8,747 nucleotides of DNA from NCBI GenBank assembly GCA_022563115.1, contig JADFNY010000141.1:1-8747 (forward strand), written 5' to 3'. Below the pieces are notes generated by a model, which was not told where the DNA came from, ran no database searches, and saw only the letters and a program-made list of their open reading frames with translations. Numbering within the stretch: position 1 is the first letter of the stretch; each line of letters begins with the position of its first letter. Origin of the DNA: Acidobacteriota bacterium (GTDB lineage Bacteria; Acidobacteriota; UBA890). A program made the position numbers and the translations under genes. Shown piece after piece: positions 6,238 through 8,747 of the stretch.

Positions 6238-6268
6238 ATTGCGCCCGAAGTGCGGGCGTAATCTGAGG
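6238..6268 (+). promoter_or_regulatory. Hairpin and ribosome binding site in the rpsA leader
   Basis: ATTGCGCCCG (6238-6247) pairs with CGGGCGTAAT (6253-6262) to give a 10-bp stem with one G-U pair and a 5-nt loop AAGTG. It begins about 5 nt from the predicted 5' end. GAGG (6265-6268) follows 2 nt after the stem and sits 6 nt before the ATG at 6275. The hairpin could protect the 5' end or control access to the ribosome binding site. In E. coli the structured rpsA leader mediates feedback repression by S1; the same role here is inference. Confidence 0.55.
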
Positions 6269-6274
6269 TTTTCT

Positions 6275-8137
6275 ATGGAGGATTCAGAAACCATGCCGGG
6301 GAAGACTGCGGTCGAGTCGAGCGACGCGGAGCAACAGGCGGTGGCGACCACAGCGCTTGTGTTCAGCGAAGAGGAAATGCTCGACGAAGCGACCCTCATG
6401 CAACTCATTGACGAGAGCCTTCAAGAGCTTGTCGAAGGCGAGGTCGTAAAGGGCCGCGTCCTTGAAATCAGCAAGGACGAGGTCATCGTAGATATCGGTT
6501 ACAAATCTGAAGGCATCATACGTGCGGCGGAGTTTGCCGACGAAGACGGCAACATCACCGTCGCCGCGGGTGACGAGGTCGAGGTCCTGCTCGAGCGCTG
6601 CGAGGACAAGGAAGGAAACGTCGTCGTATCGCGCGAGAAGGCCGAGAAGATGAAGGTCTGGGGCAAGATTGAAGATGCCTACCGCAGCGACGAGATCATC
6701 ACCGGGCTCGTGGTCGATCGGGTCAAAGGTGGCCTGGCGGTCAATATCGGCGTCCGCGCGTTCCTCCCCGGCTCGCAAGTGGACATCCGCCCGGTGCGCA
6801 ACCTCGAGTCGATGGTCAACGAGGAGATCCGCGTCAAGGTCATCAAGCTCAACAAGCGACGCGCCAACGTCGTCGTCTCCCGCAAGATCGTCCTCGAGGC
6901 CGAGCGTGCCGAGGAGAAGAAGGAAACCCTCACAAAACTCATCCCCGGCAACGTCCTCAAGGGTGTGGTCAAGAACATCACCGACTACGGCGCCTTCGTC
7001 GACCTCGGTGGCATCGACGGTTTGTTGCACATCACCGACATGTCTTGGGGGCGCATCTCTCATCCGACCGAGCTTCTCAACATCGGCGATGAGATCGATA
7101 TCGTCATCCTGAACTTCGATCCCGAGCGCGAGCGCGTTTCGTTGGGCTACAAGCAGCGCATGCCCGACCCGTGGGTTGGCGTCAGCGAGAAGTATCCGGC
7201 TGGGTCCCGCATCCCGGGAAGGGCCGTCAGCCTCACCAACTACGGCGCTTTCATCGAGTTGGAGGAAGGCGTCGAAGGCCTGGTACATATCTCCGAGATG
7301 TCGTGGCGCAAGCGCATCCAGCATCCCTCGAAGTTGGTCGAGGTCGGTGACGAGGTCGACGTCGTGGTTCTCGACGTCGACGAAGACAATCGCCGCATCT
7401 CGCTGGGCATGAAACAGACCGAGCCCAACCCGTGGCGCCTTATCGCCGACAAGTACGAGGAGGGCAACATCATCACGGGCCGGGTGCGCAATCTCACCGA
7501 TTTTGGCGCCTTCGTTGAGATCGAGGAGGGCATCGACGGTCTGATTCACATCTCCGACATGTCCTGGACCAAGCGCATCGAGCATCCCTCTGAGGTGCTG
7601 CAGAAGGGCGAGGAGGTCCAGGTCGCCGTGCTCAGCGTCGATGCTGAGCGCCAGCGTCTGTCGCTAGGCCTCAAACAGCTGCGGCCCAACGTCTGGGACA
7701 AGTACGCCGAGGCGCACCAGCAGGGCCAGGTCGTCGAAGGCCAGGTCACGAAGCTCACCAACTTCGGCGCCTTCATCGAGCTCGACGACGGCATCGAGGG
7801 TCTGGTGCACGTCTCTGAGATCGCCGACCGGCACGTCAAGAATCCCGCTGACGAGCTCGAGGTCGGGGACACATTGAAGGTCAAGATCCTCAAGATCGAC
7901 GCCGACTCGCACAAGATCAGCCTGTCGGCCAAGGAGGCGGAGAGCCCGTCGCATGCGCCGGAGCTGGAACCCGAAGTGGCGGCCGAGCCGCTCACCAAGT
8001 ACGAGCAAGACGGCAAGGTCTCACTGGGCGACGTCATCGACCTGTCGGGCCTGGGTGCGCTATCCCGTGGCACCGACGAGGAGAGCGGGGAAGGCGAGGA
8101 GAGCGGGGAAGGCGAGGAGAGCGGGGAAGAGGAGTAG
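6275..8137 (+). CDS. rpsA: 30S ribosomal protein S1
   Basis: 620 aa, longer than the E. coli protein (557) through N- and C-terminal extensions. S1 binds mRNA and helps the 30S subunit load messages. Six S1 (OB-fold) domains are visible: about 54-122, 139-204, 224-294, 309-381, 396-468 and 483-554. Domains 3-6 carry the typical pattern (for example KNITDYGAFVDLGGIDGLLHI and SLGYKQ/SLGMKQ/SLGLKQ ends). Domains 1 and 2 are divergent, as is usual for the ribosome-anchoring pair. The first 50 residues are acidic and helical. After domain 6 comes a 65-residue tail containing SLGDVIDLSGLGAL and ending in acidic ESGEGE repeats. ATG 6275 has GAGG 6 nt upstream; ATG 6293 with GGAGG 11 nt upstream is an alternative that removes six residues. 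It has its own promoter and leader hairpin, and the next gene follows 7 bp after the stop. Confidence 0.96.
   Translation: MEDSETMPGKTAVESSDAEQQAVATTALVFSEEEMLDEATLMQLIDESLQELVEGEVVKGRVLEISKDEVIVDIGYKSEGIIRAAEFADEDGNITVAAGDEVEVLLERCEDKEGNVVVSREKAEKMKVWGKIEDAYRSDEIITGLVVDRVKGGLAVNIGVRAFLPGSQVDIRPVRNLESMVNEEIRVKVIKLNKRRANVVVSRKIVLEAERAEEKKETLTKLIPGNVLKGVVKNITDYGAFVDLGGIDGLLHITDMSWGRISHPTELLNIGDEIDIVILNFDPERERVSLGYKQRMPDPWVGVSEKYPAGSRIPGRAVSLTNYGAFIELEEGVEGLVHISEMSWRKRIQHPSKLVEVGDEVDVVVLDVDEDNRRISLGMKQTEPNPWRLIADKYEEGNIITGRVRNLTDFGAFVEIEEGIDGLIHISDMSWTKRIEHPSEVLQKGEEVQVAVLSVDAERQRLSLGLKQLRPNVWDKYAEAHQQGQVVEGQVTKLTNFGAFIELDDGIEGLVHVSEIADRHVKNPADELEVGDTLKVKILKIDADSHKISLSAKEAESPSHAPELEPEVAAEPLTKYEQDGKVSLGDVIDLSGLGALSRGTDEESGEGEESGEGEESGEEE
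8078..8131 (+). repeat. Three tandem 18-bp units encoding the acidic S1 tail
   Basis: The unit GAGGAGAGCGGGGAAGGC occurs at 8078-8095 and 8096-8113, and again at 8114-8131 with its last codon changed to GAG. Each encodes EESGEG. The first two copies are identical at the DNA level, which points to recent slippage rather than selection on protein sequence alone. Copy number could vary between strains. Confidence 0.85.
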
Positions 8138-8144
8138 CCGGCTT

Positions 8145-8420
8145 ATGACCAAGGCCGATCTGATCGAAGAGGTTTCGGCCGTTTCGCGGCTCAGCAAGAA
8201 GAGCTCGGAGGTCGTGGTCAACACCTTCTTCGAGAGCATCGTCGGATCGTTGCAGCGGCAGGAGAAGGTCGAGCTGCGCGGTTTTGGCTCGTTCAAGCTC
8301 CGCCACCGCCGGGCACGCGTCGGCCGCAATCCGAAGACGGGTGCCCGCGTCGAGGTGGCGGCCAAAGTCGTACCGTATTTCAAGCCCGGCAAGGACCTGC
8401 GCGAGCTGGTCAACAAGTAG
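8145..8420 (+). CDS. ihfB: Integration host factor beta-type / HU family DNA-bending protein
   Basis: 91 aa, the normal size of the family. These proteins dimerise and bend DNA sharply, compacting the nucleoid and assisting transcription, replication and recombination. The start MTKADLIEEV and helix LSKKSSEVVVNTFFESI give the dimer core. KVELRGFGSFKLRHRRARVGRNPKTG is read across 41-66, with GRNPKTG (60-66) at the beta-arm tip where Pro63 intercalates into DNA. The ending PYFKPGKDLRELVN (77-90) is typical. MTK at the N-terminus, RGFGSF and the position directly after rpsA match IhfB of Proteobacteria, so ihfB is preferred over a generic hup, although no alpha partner is seen here. GGAG (8131-8134) lies 10 nt before the ATG, inside the end of rpsA, and the 7-bp gap implies co-transcription with rpsA. 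Confidence 0.88.
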   Translation: MTKADLIEEVSAVSRLSKKSSEVVVNTFFESIVGSLQRQEKVELRGFGSFKLRHRRARVGRNPKTGARVEVAAKVVPYFKPGKDLRELVNK

Positions 8421-8445
8421 TGTGTTGCCTCCGACATAGCTTGAC

Positions 8446-8483
8446 ACGGGCAGAGGGAATTGCCCGCAATCCCCTCTGCCCGT
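8446..8483 (+). terminator. Long hairpin, probable terminator of the rpsA-ihfB transcript
   Basis: ACGGGCAGAGGG (8446-8457) pairs perfectly with CCCTCTGCCCGT (8472-8483), a 12-bp stem. After one A-C mismatch the loop folds further as ATTG/CAAT (8459-8462, 8467-8470) around CCCG. It sits 25 bp after the ihfB stop. No T-run follows, so it would act as a non-canonical terminator or a 3'-end stabiliser. Confidence 0.6.
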
Positions 8484-8488
8484 AGGGT
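8460..8488 (+). promoter_or_regulatory. Weak candidate promoter for the last gene
   Basis: TTGCCC (8460-8465) and TAGGGT (8483-8488) are spaced by 17 bp. Both matches are poor, and the elements overlap the hairpin. The leader to the ATG at 8592 would be about 95 nt. It is listed because a promoter is expected between the terminator and the next gene and no better match was found. Confidence 0.15.
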
Positions 8489-8591
8489 AGCGGCGGGACG
8501 GGGCGATTCCTTTGTCGGGGCTCCTCGACGATGTGCACCCTTCGCCGTCGTCAACGAACGTTGCGCCAGCCGATCATCGGAGTAGGGGCGG

Positions 8592-8747
8592 ATGGATCCC
8601 AGACTGAACGACGCCGAAACCGCCCTCCGTGATCGCGTACGGTCGGCGGCAGCGGCGGTTGTCGCGGCCGCCGATGACATCGACCGAGGTGCTGCGACCG
8701 CCGCTGACGCCGTCGGCAACCTCGCCGCGGGGGGCGTCCTGGGCGTC
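8592..8747 (+). CDS. N-terminus of a probable acyl-CoA dehydrogenase (cut by window edge)
   Basis: 52 codons are visible and open to the window end. The ATG has GGAG (8579-8582) 9 nt upstream. The sequence LNDAETALRDRVRSAA followed by helical Ala/Asp-rich text and NLAAGGVLGV resembles the N-terminal helical domain of acyl-CoA dehydrogenases, where L-x-x-E-x-x-LRDxVR opens the first helix and LAxxGLLGV ends the next. The FAD-binding and catalytic regions lie outside the window, so the family call rests on this short pattern. Such an enzyme would introduce an alpha-beta double bond into an acyl-CoA, compatible with the thiolase-like genes at the other end, but the intervening housekeeping block means no operon link. 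The very high alanine content means a different helical protein is possible. Confidence 0.55.
   Translation, partial: MDPRLNDAETALRDRVRSAAAAVVAAADDIDRGAATAADAVGNLAAGGVLGV

Noticed and set aside
6284..7585. 433-codon open frame on the minus strand across rpsA
   Set aside because: Antisense shadow of the S1 gene; its repeated DLVTDLDQL-like text is the reverse complement of the repeated S1 domains.
8441..8470. TTGACA at 8441 as a promoter -35
   Set aside because: No acceptable -10 occurs 16-18 bp downstream; that interval is the hairpin loop (best match CGCAAT at 18 bp).
8060..8719. 219-codon minus-strand frame over ihfB and the right edge
   Set aside because: Antisense to ihfB and to the rpsA repeats; Ser/Arg/Ala-rich shadow frame with repeated LLAFPA text that is the complement of the 18-bp repeats.

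Overview
The window is a high-GC bacterial chromosomal segment with tightly packed genes and several 4-bp ATGA overlaps. The gene order is site-2 protease, scpA, scpB, rluB, cmk, rpsA and an IHF-beta type gene. It resembles the conserved block of Deltaproteobacteria-like lineages (Desulfobacterota, Myxococcota, Binatota); the rpsA-ihfB pair is also found in Proteobacteria. The flanking acyl-CoA genes fit a metabolically versatile heterotroph. The lineage is an inference from gene order and composition only.

Left part (1-2407, minus strand): three genes overlap in one operon. Two are paralogous thiolase-superfamily proteins (385 and 390 aa). The third is the first 29 codons of a gene that is probably an OB-fold/DUF35 acyl-CoA-binding partner, cut by the window edge. 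Both thiolase-like proteins lack the nucleophilic cysteine at the normal site, and each lacks a different one of the usual active-site histidines. This is the least ordinary part of the window and recalls Ltp2/DUF35-type aldolase or thiolase complexes of steroid and aromatic side-chain breakdown. The divergent gap 2408-2658 holds two adjacent palindromes and a plausible promoter for the rightward genes.

Middle part (2659-6144, plus strand): a small M50 membrane protease is followed by scpA and scpB (condensin accessory subunits for chromosome segregation), rluB (23S rRNA pseudouridine synthase) and cmk (CMP kinase). scpA/scpB and rluB/cmk overlap by 4 bp. The protease promoter places the predicted transcription start on or next to the ATG, so its message may be leaderless.

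Right part (6145-8747, plus strand): rpsA has its own strong-looking promoter (TTGACA, 17 bp, TAGCAT). Two 10-bp-phased repeats lie just upstream of it, and a stable hairpin lies just before the ribosome binding site. It encodes a six-domain ribosomal protein S1 with an acidic, repeat-encoded C-terminal tail. An IHF-beta/HU type DNA-bending protein gene follows 7 bp later. A long hairpin at 8446-8483 probably ends the transcript. The window closes inside the start of another gene, probably an acyl-CoA dehydrogenase.

No tRNA, rRNA, CRISPR array, intact insertion sequence or phage gene is visible. Apart from the thiolase-like operon and the regulatory details around rpsA and the protease gene, the content is ordinary housekeeping.
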